Shown piece by piece: positions 1-7,341 of a stretch of 64,000 nucleotides of DNA (positions within the stretch are counted from its first letter, which is position 1; each line of letters opens with the position of its first letter). Both the position numbers and the translations under genes were made by a program. Source of the stretch: Micromonospora rubida. GTDB taxonomy: Bacteria; Actinomycetota; Actinomycetes; Mycobacteriales; Micromonosporaceae. The DNA is taken from contig NZ_JAAALO010000004.1 in NCBI RefSeq assembly GCF_009908295.1, positions 186,001 to 250,000 of the forward strand, read 5' to 3'. The notes under the pieces were generated by a model. It was given only the letters and a program-made list of their open reading frames with translations, did not search any database and was not told the origin of the DNA.

Positions 1-129
1 GCCGCCGAGGCCGACGAGGTGGTCTGCGTCCGGCGGCCCGCCGGCTTCGGCTCGGTCAGCAGCTACTACGAGGACTTCCACGAGGTCTCCGACGACGAAG
101 TGACCGACATGCTCACGGCAATCGGATGA
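1..129 (+). CDS. Phosphoribosyltransferase-like protein, C-terminal fragment
   Basis: Only the last 42 residues are present; the gene starts before the window. The visible tail contains DEVVCVRRPAGFGSV followed by YYEDFHEVSDDEV. This resembles the end of stand-alone actinobacterial phosphoribosyltransferase-domain proteins, where a valine-cysteine strand and an F-x-x-V-x-x-(Y/W)-Y-x-D-F segment precede the stop. The substrate cannot be deduced because the PRPP-binding loop lies outside the window. It ends 22 bp before the next gene on the same strand, so the two may be co-transcribed. Family assignment is from memory of related tails and is moderate. Confidence 0.6.
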   Translation, partial: AAEADEVVCVRRPAGFGSVSSYYEDFHEVSDDEVTDMLTAIG

Positions 130-151
130 CCTCACCAGGTACCTTCGGATA

Positions 152-547
152 ATGCAGCTCACCTGTCCCAAATGTCACGGAGACATGCGTCAGTACGAAC
201 GCAGCGGAGTCGTCATCGACCAGTGCGGCGAGTGCCGGGGAATCTTCCTCGACCGCGGCGAACTGGAGAAGCTGTTCGAGGCCGAGGCGAACTGGAACCG
301 CCAGCAGACGCCGGGCGCCCCGAACCCGGCACAGCGCCCCCAGACGCCCGGTGCCTACCCGCCGCCCGCGCACCAGCCACAGCAGCCGGGGTACGGCGCG
401 GTTCCCCCGCCGCCCCCGCCGCCCGTGCACGGCTACCCGCCGGCGGCCCCGGCCTACGGCGGGCACGGCCAGCAGCACTACGGCTACCACGGCCACTACC
501 ACCGCAAGAAGAAGCACGGCGGCTTCCTCGGCGAACTCTTCGACTAG
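152..547 (+). CDS. Small TFIIB-type zinc-ribbon protein
   Basis: A 131-residue protein beginning MQLTCPKCHGDM. Four cysteines in two C-x2-C knuckles (C5, C8, C25, C28) followed by GIFLDRGELEKL match the zf-TFIIB (PF13453) ribbon, a small zinc-binding module of unknown partner. The rest (about residues 50-115) is low-complexity Pro/Gly/Tyr/His and ends in a basic patch, HRKKKHGGFLGELFD. There is no signal peptide or membrane segment, so it is probably cytoplasmic. It is convergent with dnaB, with a shared terminator hairpin between them. Function is unknown beyond metal binding. Confidence 0.85.
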   Translation: MQLTCPKCHGDMRQYERSGVVIDQCGECRGIFLDRGELEKLFEAEANWNRQQTPGAPNPAQRPQTPGAYPPPAHQPQQPGYGAVPPPPPPPVHGYPPAAPAYGGHGQQHYGYHGHYHRKKKHGGFLGELFD

Positions 548-566
548 AGCGGACTGCCGTTCACCC

Positions 567-602
567 GTGGGCCGGGCCGGTTCCGTCACCGGTCCGGCCC
601 AC
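567..602. terminator. Bidirectional terminator between the zinc-ribbon gene and dnaB
   Basis: Arms of 15 bp (567-581 and 588-602) pair with one mismatch around a 6-nt loop. The hairpin sits 20 bp after the zinc-ribbon stop and 27 bp after the dnaB stop on the other strand, so it can serve both convergent genes. Confidence 0.75.
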
Positions 603-628
603 GGTCCGTCCCGCTCGCCGGCAGGGCT

Positions 629-3379
629 TCAAACGATCGCCATGTCCACGAAGCGGGAGAGGTGGAGCTGGGCGGCCACCGTGATGCTGTCGGTGGGGCC
701 ATTCCGGTGCTTGGCAACGATGAAGTCCGCCTCGCCCGCGCGTGGCGACTCCTTGTCGTAGTAGTCGTCTCGGTGCAAAAGGATCACAACGTCCGCATCC
801 TGCTCGATTGAGCCAGACTCACGCAAATCGGACAGTTGGGGTCGCTTGTCGGTGCGCTGCTCCGGGCCACGGTTCAGCTGGCTGACCGCGATCACCGGGC
901 ACTCGACCTCCTTGGCGAGCAGCTTCAGGCCACGGGACAGGTCCGCGACCTCCTGCTGCCGGCTCTCGGTGCGCTTCGGCGAGGTCATCAGCTGGAGATA
1001 GTCGACCACGATCATCTTCAGGTCGTGCTTCTGCTTGAGCCGGCGCGCCTTCGCCCGGATCTCCATCAGGTTCATGCTCGGCGTGTCGTCGACGAAGAGC
1101 GGGGCCTCGCTGATCTCACCCATACACCGGGCCAGCTTGGTCCAGTCGTCGTCGGAGAGCTGGCCGCTGCGCAGCACGTGCAGCGGGACGCGGGCCTCGG
1201 CCGAGAGCAGTCGCATGACGATCTCGACCTTGCTCATCTCCAGCGAGAAGATCGCCGCAGCCTGGTTGGCCCGGATAGCCGCATGACGGGCAAAGTCCAT
1301 GCTAGCGGTGCTGTTGTGCGTCGGGATCATGGACCGGCCGGCCAGGTAGAGGTGGTCCGGGTTGTCCACCGTCACGCAGCGGACAGGGACGCTCGGCACC
1401 GGCCGCACATCGACAATGAACCGGCTGTCAGTCCGAACGGTACTCTCGCTGCGCCTGCGTAGGCGATGAGTCTCCTGCTTCCGAGGTAGGTGGAACACCT
1501 CGTCAGTGGTCGTGAAGTTGAGGTTGTACGCGATGGAGGTTTCCGGCCTGCGACCCTTCACCACCTTGCGGCTGATTGAACAGCGATACCCGAGACTGAC
1601 GACCAGTTCGTAGGCACCCTCGGCAAGCCTCGCCGAGGTTGTAGTGAGCTGAACAGTGCCAGCGTTGGTGATGGTGCCGTCGGTGTCGAGCAGGCCCGCG
1701 AGCAGCGCCCGGCGCTGCGTCTGCGATGCCCGCAGGTACGACTGCGGCACATGCTTGTTACCGAGCACGCCGATTGCCCGCAGCGACTGCGTCAGCGACG
1801 ACGGAGAACTGGCGCAGAGGACGCAGCCCCTGCGGCCACGGCCACACATGGGGCATTCCGGAGGCCGGATTGAGTACAGCGTCGGCTCTGTCGCTGACTT
1901 TTTCGTCTCGAAGCCGTCCGCCTCGATCCGCCGCAGGATATCCGGGTCAACGGTGGTGAGCCGGTTACCGGCGCTGTGTCCGTCACCAAGCCAGGCGCCC
2001 AGCGTGTACGGGGGCACCGGCAGGTCCGCCTCCGGCAGTTGCAGTGCTTCGGCGTTTCGTACCGCGTGGTTCAACCTGCGGTCGGCGGTGGCGGTTCGCA
2101 GCGTTGCTCGGATCTCTTCGGTCGTAACGACATCGGAGTACCGGGCGGCGTCAACCGTATCCTGCCAGGCGCTTTCGCGATCCAGAAGGCGCCTGTAGAC
2201 GGCGCGGGCCGGGTAGACACGGGCACGCGGGCCCCCGCGCCGCCCCTGCGCCAGCGGAGCAAATTGGTACGGGAGGTCTCGCACGACGCGGCGGGCGGTG
2301 TGGACGAACTCGTCGCCGATCACCGACGCCAGTTCAGCAACGCTGACATCCTCGGATGCCTCAGACGCCACCCGTCGCAGCCGCTCCACCGCAGAGGGGG
2401 ACCAAGCGACCTCCCGGCGAACCGCGCCGGCACGCCGGGAAGCGCGTGTAGTCGTCTTCCACAGGTGCTCGGCATCCGCAACGATCACACTGCCGTCGGA
2501 GAACTCGACTTCGTAGCAGGGTCGACCCTCCATCACATCAAATGCGTGGGTGACCGTCGTCGGGCACCCGTCAGCACCGATAAGTTGGTCGCCGGCCTTA
2601 ACTTCGCCCATCGTCGCCCAGCCGTTGGGCGTGGGCAGCGGGGTGTCGAGGGCGAGTGCCTTGCCGAGGCCGGGCCGCCCCGCCACGATGATGAGCTGCC
2701 CGGCGTGCAAACCGTTGAGCAGCCGGTCCAGGTCGGTAAAGCCGGTCGGCACGCCGGTCATCATGCCGCCCTGGGCGCCGACCGCCTCGATCTCGTCGAG
2801 CGTCGGCTGGAGCATGTCGGCCAGGACGGCGAAGTCCTCGTTGACCCGACGCTCGGTGATGTCGTAGACGGCCTGCTGGGCGAGGTCGACGATGTCGTCC
2901 ACGTCCCGGCTGCCGTTGTTGCCGGTGCCGTACCCGAGCTGCACGATCTTCGTTCCGGCCTCGACCAGCCGGCGGAGCACCGCCCGCTCCCCGACGATCC
3001 GGGCGTAGTAGGCGGCGTTCGCGGCGGTCGGCACGCTCGCGATCATCGTGTGCAGGTACGGGGCCCCGCCGATTCGGGCCAGGTCGCCGGAGTCGGCCAG
3101 GGCGGCGGCCACGGTGATCGGGTCGGCGGGCTCGCCCCGTCCGTAGATGTCGAGGATGGCGTCGAAGACGGTGGCGTGCACCGGCCGGTAGAAGTCGTGG
3201 GACTTCAGGATCTCGACGACGTCTGCGATGGCGTCCTTGGACAGCAGCATGCCGCCGAGAACGCACTGCTCTGCGGCGACGTCCTGAGGCGGGGTCTTCT
3301 CGAACTGGCCATCCCGCTGGGATGGGGCTGGCTGGCCACCGCCTCGTGGCTCCGTCCGCATGTCGTCGGTGACCGACAC
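629..3379 (-). CDS. dnaB: Replicative DNA helicase DnaB, interrupted by an intein
   Basis: The hexameric fork helicase, with a 467-residue mature host protein once the 449-residue intein is removed. The N-terminal domain contains EQCVLGGMLLSKDAI. The RecA-like domain has the P-loop GRPGLGK|S (split by the intein), Walker B region MIVVDYLQLM, and the C-terminal segments LRESGSIEQDADVV and KHRNGPT. I chose the GTG at 3379, with a GGAGGGG Shine-Dalgarno just upstream, over the longer reading to 3430. The gene is separated from the rplI operon by about 860 bp containing DnaA boxes. Its likely loader, the DciA homologue, lies at 52.0 kb. Confidence 0.95.
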   Translation of the reverse strand: MSVTDDMRTEPRGGGQPAPSQRDGQFEKTPPQDVAAEQCVLGGMLLSKDAIADVVEILKSHDFYRPVHATVFDAILDIYGRGEPADPITVAAALADSGDLARIGGAPYLHTMIASVPTAANAAYYARIVGERAVLRRLVEAGTKIVQLGYGTGNNGSRDVDDIVDLAQQAVYDITERRVNEDFAVLADMLQPTLDEIEAVGAQGGMMTGVPTGFTDLDRLLNGLHAGQLIIVAGRPGLGKALALDTPLPTPNGWATMGEVKAGDQLIGADGCPTTVTHAFDVMEGRPCYEVEFSDGSVIVADAEHLWKTTTRASRRAGAVRREVAWSPSAVERLRRVASEASEDVSVAELASVIGDEFVHTARRVVRDLPYQFAPLAQGRRGGPRARVYPARAVYRRLLDRESAWQDTVDAARYSDVVTTEEIRATLRTATADRRLNHAVRNAEALQLPEADLPVPPYTLGAWLGDGHSAGNRLTTVDPDILRRIEADGFETKKSATEPTLYSIRPPECPMCGRGRRGCVLCASSPSSLTQSLRAIGVLGNKHVPQSYLRASQTQRRALLAGLLDTDGTITNAGTVQLTTTSARLAEGAYELVVSLGYRCSISRKVVKGRRPETSIAYNLNFTTTDEVFHLPRKQETHRLRRRSESTVRTDSRFIVDVRPVPSVPVRCVTVDNPDHLYLAGRSMIPTHNSTASMDFARHAAIRANQAAAIFSLEMSKVEIVMRLLSAEARVPLHVLRSGQLSDDDWTKLARCMGEISEAPLFVDDTPSMNLMEIRAKARRLKQKHDLKMIVVDYLQLMTSPKRTESRQQEVADLSRGLKLLAKEVECPVIAVSQLNRGPEQRTDKRPQLSDLRESGSIEQDADVVILLHRDDYYDKESPRAGEADFIVAKHRNGPTDSITVAAQLHLSRFVDMAIV
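1313..2659 (-). mobile_element. Class 3 intein with LAGLIDADG homing endonuclease, inserted in the DnaB P-loop
   Basis: A 449-residue in-frame insertion between GRPGLGK and STASMDF. It starts with Ala, not Cys or Ser, and ends PTHN before Ser. Intein numbering: block B EHLW gives His65 and Trp67; block F VRCVTV gives Cys428 where an Asp normally sits; block G gives Thr447, His448, Asn449. This Trp-Cys-Thr set defines class 3 inteins, first described for the mycobacteriophage Bethlehem DnaB intein, which splice through a block F cysteine. The endonuclease part carries LGAWLGDGH (from about 221) and LLAGLLDTDG (from about 319), so both catalytic Asp-containing helices look intact. Between them is a C-x2-C-x6-C-x2-C cluster (Cys269, 272, 279, 282), a probable zinc knuckle. 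Confidence 0.93.
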
Positions 3380-3552
3380 GGGTCCCCCCTCCGCTGCGTC
3401 GGTTCGAACTACCGGTCCGCCGCCGGGCACGGCGACTTCCGATCAGACCGGTCGGGTCGATCGGGGGTCATCGCACCGTCGGTCGAGAGGCAACCATACG
3501 GAACCCGAGGTCAGCGACTCAACCACGCCGGTGGACGAGCCTTGGGACAACC

Positions 3553-3669
3553 TGTGGACGCCGGTGGACAACATGCGCTCAGGGTGTGCACAGCCTGTGG
3601 ACAACCGCTGGGGAATTCTCTCCCACAACGCCCTGAGCTGGGAAAACTCTACCCACAGCCTGTGGATAA
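3553..3669. promoter_or_regulatory. DnaA-box-like cluster between dnaB and rplI
   Basis: Four 9-mers resemble the actinobacterial box TT(G/A)TCCACA, all read as reverse complement: 3553-3561 (TGTGGACGC, weak), 3563-3571 (GGTGGACAA), 3596-3604 (TGTGGACAA, perfect) and 3661-3669 (TGTGGATAA, perfect). They lie 170-290 bp upstream of the dnaB start. The rest of the gene-free stretch 3380-4186 holds a C-rich tract of repeated CCACC and CCCA at about 3706-3766; I see no gene there. Confidence 0.6.
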
Positions 3670-4186
3670 GAAATTCCCGGCGAATTTCGCCGATCCCCGC
3701 CCCGTACGACCCCCACCCCACCACCGACCCACCCCACTCCACCACCCCACCCACCCCGCCAACAGCCCGCAAATTCAGAGAAAGCGTGGTCATGGAGCAC
3801 CGAAAGGCCACACATTCTCTGTTTTTGCGCCGGTCGGTCGCTGTTGGAGGAAGTTTGTCGTTCACGTACCCGGTCGGGTGATCCCGTGGTCTGCGGGCGG
3901 GGGGTGTCGCAACGGACGGTTACCCGGCCGCCGGTCCTGGTTCCGGGCAGAGGACTACGGGAGCGTGGCCCTCGCCAACCAGGAGAGCGCCCTGCCCGCT
4001 CTGGCGGCGCGACTGCTCAGCGCCATGCAGCAGCCTCTGCTCCCACAGACGGTCGCGCCACGCTCCGCTGGGCCCCTTCGGGCCGGGGCGAACCGGCCGG
4101 CGGGGGTGGTCGGGAGTGGGCTCTTCGACGGATCGGTGCCGTCACCGGTCAGCGGGTCGGCTGACCGGGCCCTACCCCCTACCACG

Positions 4187-4226
4187 GCGCAGGGCCCGCA
4201 CCGGCGTACCGGTGCGGGCCCTGCGC
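4187..4226 (-). terminator. Terminator of the rpsF-ssb-rpsR-rplI operon
   Basis: A perfect 18-bp inverted repeat (4187-4204 and 4209-4226) with the 4-nt loop CGTA, 14 bp past the rplI stop codon. No T-tract follows, as is common in high-GC actinobacteria. Confidence 0.85.
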
Positions 4227-4240
4227 GTGGTGCTTCGGTG

Positions 4241-4687
4241 TCAGCCCTGGACGACGTTCAGGTCGAACTTGGCGGTCACGTCGGGGTGCAGCTTGATGCT
4301 GACCGGGTACGCACCCAGCGACTTGATGTGGCTGGGCAGCTCCAGTCGCCGACGGTCGAGGGTCGGGCCGCCGGCCGCCTTGACGGCGTCGACGATCTCG
4401 GCCGGGGTGACCGAACCGAAGAGCCGCCCGCCGTCGCCGGCGCGGGCCTTCAGGTTGACCTTCAGGCTGTTGAGCCGGGCCTTGACCTCGTTGGCGTGGT
4501 CGAGGTCGCGGATCTCCCGGGCCGAGCGGGCCCGCTTGATAACCGTGACCTGCTTCTCCGCACCCTTGGTCCAGACGATCGCGAAGCCCTGCGGCAGCAG
4601 GTAGTTACGGCCGTAGCCGTCCTTCACCTCGACGATGTCGCCCGGGGCACCGAGGCCGGACACCTCCTGAGTAAGGATGATCTTCAT
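4241..4687 (-). CDS. rplI: 50S ribosomal protein L9
   Basis: A 148-residue protein of the usual L9 length, starting MKIILTQEVSGLG. The N-terminal rRNA-binding domain has the signature GDIVEVKDGYGRNYLLPQG. A long helix (about residues 40-75) links to the C-terminal domain, visible as LFGSVTPAEIVDAV. L9 binds 23S rRNA near the L1 stalk and spans toward the neighbouring ribosome. It is the last gene of the rpsF-ssb-rpsR-rplI unit, with 14 bp separating it from rpsR and a strong hairpin after its stop. Confidence 0.98.
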   Translation of the reverse strand: MKIILTQEVSGLGAPGDIVEVKDGYGRNYLLPQGFAIVWTKGAEKQVTVIKRARSAREIRDLDHANEVKARLNSLKVNLKARAGDGGRLFGSVTPAEIVDAVKAAGGPTLDRRRLELPSHIKSLGAYPVSIKLHPDVTAKFDLNVVQG

Positions 4688-4701
4688 GTCGGTGCCTCCT
4701 C

Positions 4702-4941
4702 TCAGCGGGCCGTGGCCGTGTACGGCAGGAGCGCCATCTCGCGGGCGTTCTTGACCGCGCGGGCGATCTGCCGCTGCTGCTGCGAGGTAACGCCGGTCAC
4801 CCGTCGAGCGCGGATCTTGCCGCGGTCGGAGATGAACTTGCGCAGCAGCGCGGTGTCCTTGTAATCGATATAGGTGATCCCGTCCTTGTCTAGCGGGTTC
4901 ACCTTCTTCTTTGGCTTGCGAAGGGCCGCAGCCTTAGCCAT
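4702..4941 (-). CDS. rpsR: 30S ribosomal protein S18
   Basis: A 79-residue protein starting MAKAAALRKPKKKVNPLDKDG, with the S18 core DYKDTALLRKFISDRGKI and RRVTGVTSQQQRQIARA. S18 pairs with S6 on the 30S platform. There is no cysteine-rich N-terminus, so this is the C-minus (zinc-independent) form. Zinc-independent S18 copies are often secondary paralogues, yet this one sits in the canonical operon after ssb. A longer in-frame reading to 4983 exists, but MAKAA is the family start. Distance to ssb is 41 bp. Confidence 0.96.
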   Translation of the reverse strand: MAKAAALRKPKKKVNPLDKDGITYIDYKDTALLRKFISDRGKIRARRVTGVTSQQQRQIARAVKNAREMALLPYTATAR

Positions 4942-4982
4942 TGACCGTGCTCCTGGTTTGCGATCGCGGGCGCTCGGCGCCA

Positions 4983-5510
4983 TTAGAACGGGGGCTCCTC
5001 ATCAAAATTGCCGCCACCCGAGCCAGCGCGCGCGGGAGCTGGTGCGGCCGAGGCCCAAGGGTCGTCGAAGTTGCCTCCGCCGCCGCCCTGGGCGCCACCA
5101 CCGCCGCCGCCACCGCCACCGAAGCCGCCGCCACCGCCGCCGGAGCGGGACATCTTCTGCACCTTCGCCGTGGCGTAGCGCAGCGACGGGCCGATCTCGT
5201 CGACCTCAAGCTCGATGACGGTGCGCTTCTCACCCTCGCGGGTCTCGTAGGACCGCTGACGCAGCCGGCCCGACACGATCACCCGGGCGCCGCGCTGCAA
5301 CGACTCGGCGACGTGCTCGGCGGCCTGACGCCAGACCGTGCACGCGAGGAACAACGGCTCGCCGTCCTTCCATTCGCCGGACGCCTTGTCCATGAACCGG
5401 GGCGTCGAAGCGACCCGGAACTTGGCGACCGCGGCCCCCGAGGGGGTGAATCGCAACTCAGGGTCATCGGTCAGATTGCCGATGACCGTGATGGTGGTGT
5501 CTCCTGCCAT
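4983..5510 (-). CDS. ssb: Single-stranded DNA-binding protein
   Basis: A 175-residue SSB. The OB fold covers about residues 1-110 (MAGDTTITVIGNLTDDPELRF, ACTVWRQAAEHVAESL, VIVSGRLRQRSYETREG). A very glycine-rich linker (about 117-150) follows, and the tail ends FDEEPPF, the acidic tip that recruits replication and repair partners. I set the start at ATG 5510, behind an AGGAG element, because the upstream MREEMV reading lacks a ribosome site. It lies between rpsF and rpsR as in most bacteria, and supports the origin-proximal replication set. Confidence 0.97.
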   Translation of the reverse strand: MAGDTTITVIGNLTDDPELRFTPSGAAVAKFRVASTPRFMDKASGEWKDGEPLFLACTVWRQAAEHVAESLQRGARVIVSGRLRQRSYETREGEKRTVIELEVDEIGPSLRYATAKVQKMSRSGGGGGGFGGGGGGGGGAQGGGGGNFDDPWASAAPAPARAGSGGGNFDEEPPF

Positions 5511-5616
5511 GACCATCTCCTCGCGCACTCATCGTTCGCCGTACAGACTCTCAGAGCCCTACGACAGCGTCGATGAAGCTGATCCGGGTGAACCGGGTGA
5601 ACCGGATTAAACGCTG

Positions 5617-5907
5617 TTAGCGCATCTCCGGACGGATGACCTTGGTGCGCAGCACGGACTCGTTGAGTCGCAGCTGACGGTCCAGCTCGGCCACCGCCGC
5701 AGGCGTCGCCTGCAGGTCGATGACGGCGTAGATGCCCTCGGCCTTCTTGTTGATCTCGTACGCGAGGCGCCTACGGCCCCACACGTCGGTCTTCTCCACC
5801 GAGCCACCCGCGGTCCGGATCACGTTCAGGTACGTGTCGAGCGACGGGGCGACGGTGCGTTCCTCGAGGCTGGAATCGAGGATCACCATGATCTCGTAAT
5901 GACGCAA
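5617..5907 (-). CDS. rpsF: 30S ribosomal protein S6
   Basis: A 96-residue protein, MRHYEIMVILDSSLEERTV, with the family pattern KTDVWGRRRLAYEINKKAEGIYAVIDL. S6 forms a heterodimer with S18 on the small subunit. It is the first gene of the leftward operon and is preceded by a strong AGGAGGTGAG ribosome site. The 106-bp spacer to ssb contains a repeated CCGGGTGAA near 5584-5605. The S6:S18 complex autoregulates this operon through a leader structure in many bacteria; I could not confirm that motif here. Confidence 0.98.
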   Translation of the reverse strand: MRHYEIMVILDSSLEERTVAPSLDTYLNVIRTAGGSVEKTDVWGRRRLAYEINKKAEGIYAVIDLQATPAAVAELDRQLRLNESVLRTKVIRPEMR

Positions 5908-6549
5908 GACGTGCTCACCTCCTGTGGGCTAAGCGGCCACGGTCCTTCCGCGGCAGGAGGTCGTGCGTCTGCCCGCTCCGGACCGGGGGAACCCGGCCGG
6001 ACGCGGACAACCGGACCAGAATACCCGGTCCGAACGATCATGCCCGGGCAGGTCGGCCGCTCCCGGCGGGTCGTCGGCGGGCACGGCCGACCGGACGGCG
6101 GATCCGGCGGCACGGACGCCCGTACAGGGCGGGGGCCCGGACCGACGCTGGCGTCGGTCCGGGCCCCCGTCACGAGGCCGCGGGGCGTCCCGTCCGCATT
6201 CCTTGGGTGGGACCTGGGGAGGAACGACCACACCGATGAGGTTGGATCGCGACGCCCCGCGGAGCTTCATCGTGTTGTTACCTGACCGTACAACGGCTAT
6301 CGTCACCTGTGGGGCTTATTGGAGCTTTTGCCCCTGGTTCTGCGGATAGCTCCGGGCGGGATGGCACTGGCTGCACGGCCCGCGCCCCGCCCCCGAGAGC
6401 CGACCGTCGATCCCACCCGGACCAACGACCGCCCCCGCCCCGGGTGACGCCCCGCCCCCCCGGCGCCGTCCCCGGCGTCCCCCGCCGGATACCGCCACCC
6501 GGGCGCACCGTCACCCCACGCGTCGGTGCCGCGACGTAGGCTCGCCTCC
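5908..6549. promoter_or_regulatory. Divergent intergenic region, rpsF operon versus endonuclease IV
   Basis: About 640 bp without a convincing gene. A locally less GC-rich patch at about 6275-6345 is the likeliest promoter site, judged by composition only. The notable element is the perfect hairpin listed separately at 6131-6168. The segment 6360-6530 is simple C-rich sequence. Confidence 0.4.
6131..6168. other. Perfect GC-rich hairpin between divergent genes
   Basis: An 18-bp perfect inverted repeat (6131-6148 and 6151-6168) with only 2 nt at the centre, in practice a 16-bp stem with a 6-nt loop. It looks like a terminator, but both flanking genes point away from it. It may end an unannotated short transcript, attenuate the rpsF leader, or be left from a lost gene. 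Confidence 0.6.
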
Positions 6550-7341
6550 ATGCGTATCGGAGCTCACGTCGATTCCGCCGACCCGCTGTCGGAGGCGGCC
6601 GCCCGGTCCGCCGAGGCCGTGCAGTTCTTCCTCTCCGACCCACAGGGCTGGAAGGCCCCGCAACCACGGGAGGACGCCGACCGGTTGCGGGCCGCCGAGG
6701 TCGACCTCTACGTCCACGCGCCGTACGTCATCAACGTGGCGACGCTGAACAACCGGATCCGCATCCCGAGCCGGAAGCTACTGCTCGGCCACGCCACCGC
6801 GGCGGCGGAGATCGGCGCCAAGGGCCTGATCGTGCACGGGGGGCACGTCAGCGCGGGCGACGACCTGGCGGTCGGCTTCGACAACTGGCGCAAGACCTTC
6901 GCGTACGCGGCGGAATCCGGCGGCTTCGCCCTGCCGGTGCTGATCGAGAACACGGCCGGCGGCGACAACGCCTGCGCCCGTCGCCTCGACGCCCTGGCCC
7001 GGCTCTGGGACGCCGTCGGCGAGTACGAGGTGGGATTCTGCCTGGACACCTGCCACGCCCACGCCGGGGGTGAGGAGCTGCTGGACCTGGTCGACCGGGT
7101 CAAGGCGATCACCGGCCGGATCGATCTGGTCCACGCCAACAACTCCAAGGACGCGTTCGACTCGGGCCGGGACCGACACGACAACCTCGGTGGCGGCAGG
7201 ATCGACCCGGAGTTGGTCGTGGCGGTGATCCGGGCGGCGGGAGCGCCGGCGATCGTGGAGACCCCGGGCGGGGTGGACGGCCAGGGCGCCGACATCGCGT
7301 TCCTGCGCGACCGGCTCGGCGCGGGAAGCCCGGCGGCATGA
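6550..7341 (+). CDS. nfo: Endonuclease IV (AP endonuclease family 2)
   Basis: A 263-residue TIM-barrel nuclease that cuts DNA 5' of abasic sites in base-excision repair. It starts MRIGAHVDSADPLSEAA. Metal-binding motifs of the AP2 family appear in order: YVHAPYVIN, LIVHGGHVSAG, VLIENTAGG, GFCLDTCHAHAGG, LVHANNSKDAFDSGRDRHDNLGGG and PAIVETPGG. I chose ATG 6550 because family members begin with M-R-I-G-(A/S)-H. Its stop overlaps the start of the next gene (ATGA), indicating translational coupling to the membrane protein downstream, with no obvious functional link. Confidence 0.93.
   Translation: MRIGAHVDSADPLSEAAARSAEAVQFFLSDPQGWKAPQPREDADRLRAAEVDLYVHAPYVINVATLNNRIRIPSRKLLLGHATAAAEIGAKGLIVHGGHVSAGDDLAVGFDNWRKTFAYAAESGGFALPVLIENTAGGDNACARRLDALARLWDAVGEYEVGFCLDTCHAHAGGEELLDLVDRVKAITGRIDLVHANNSKDAFDSGRDRHDNLGGGRIDPELVVAVIRAAGAPAIVETPGGVDGQGADIAFLRDRLGAGSPAA

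Noticed and set aside
3380..4240. Possible small genes between dnaB and rplI
   Set aside because: Open frames on both strands lack ribosome sites, domains and normal composition. Only DnaA boxes, a C-rich tract and the rplI terminator are supportable.
4702..4983. Longer rpsR reading starting at 4983
   Set aside because: MAKAA at 4941 is the family start; the upstream codons reach the ssb stop.
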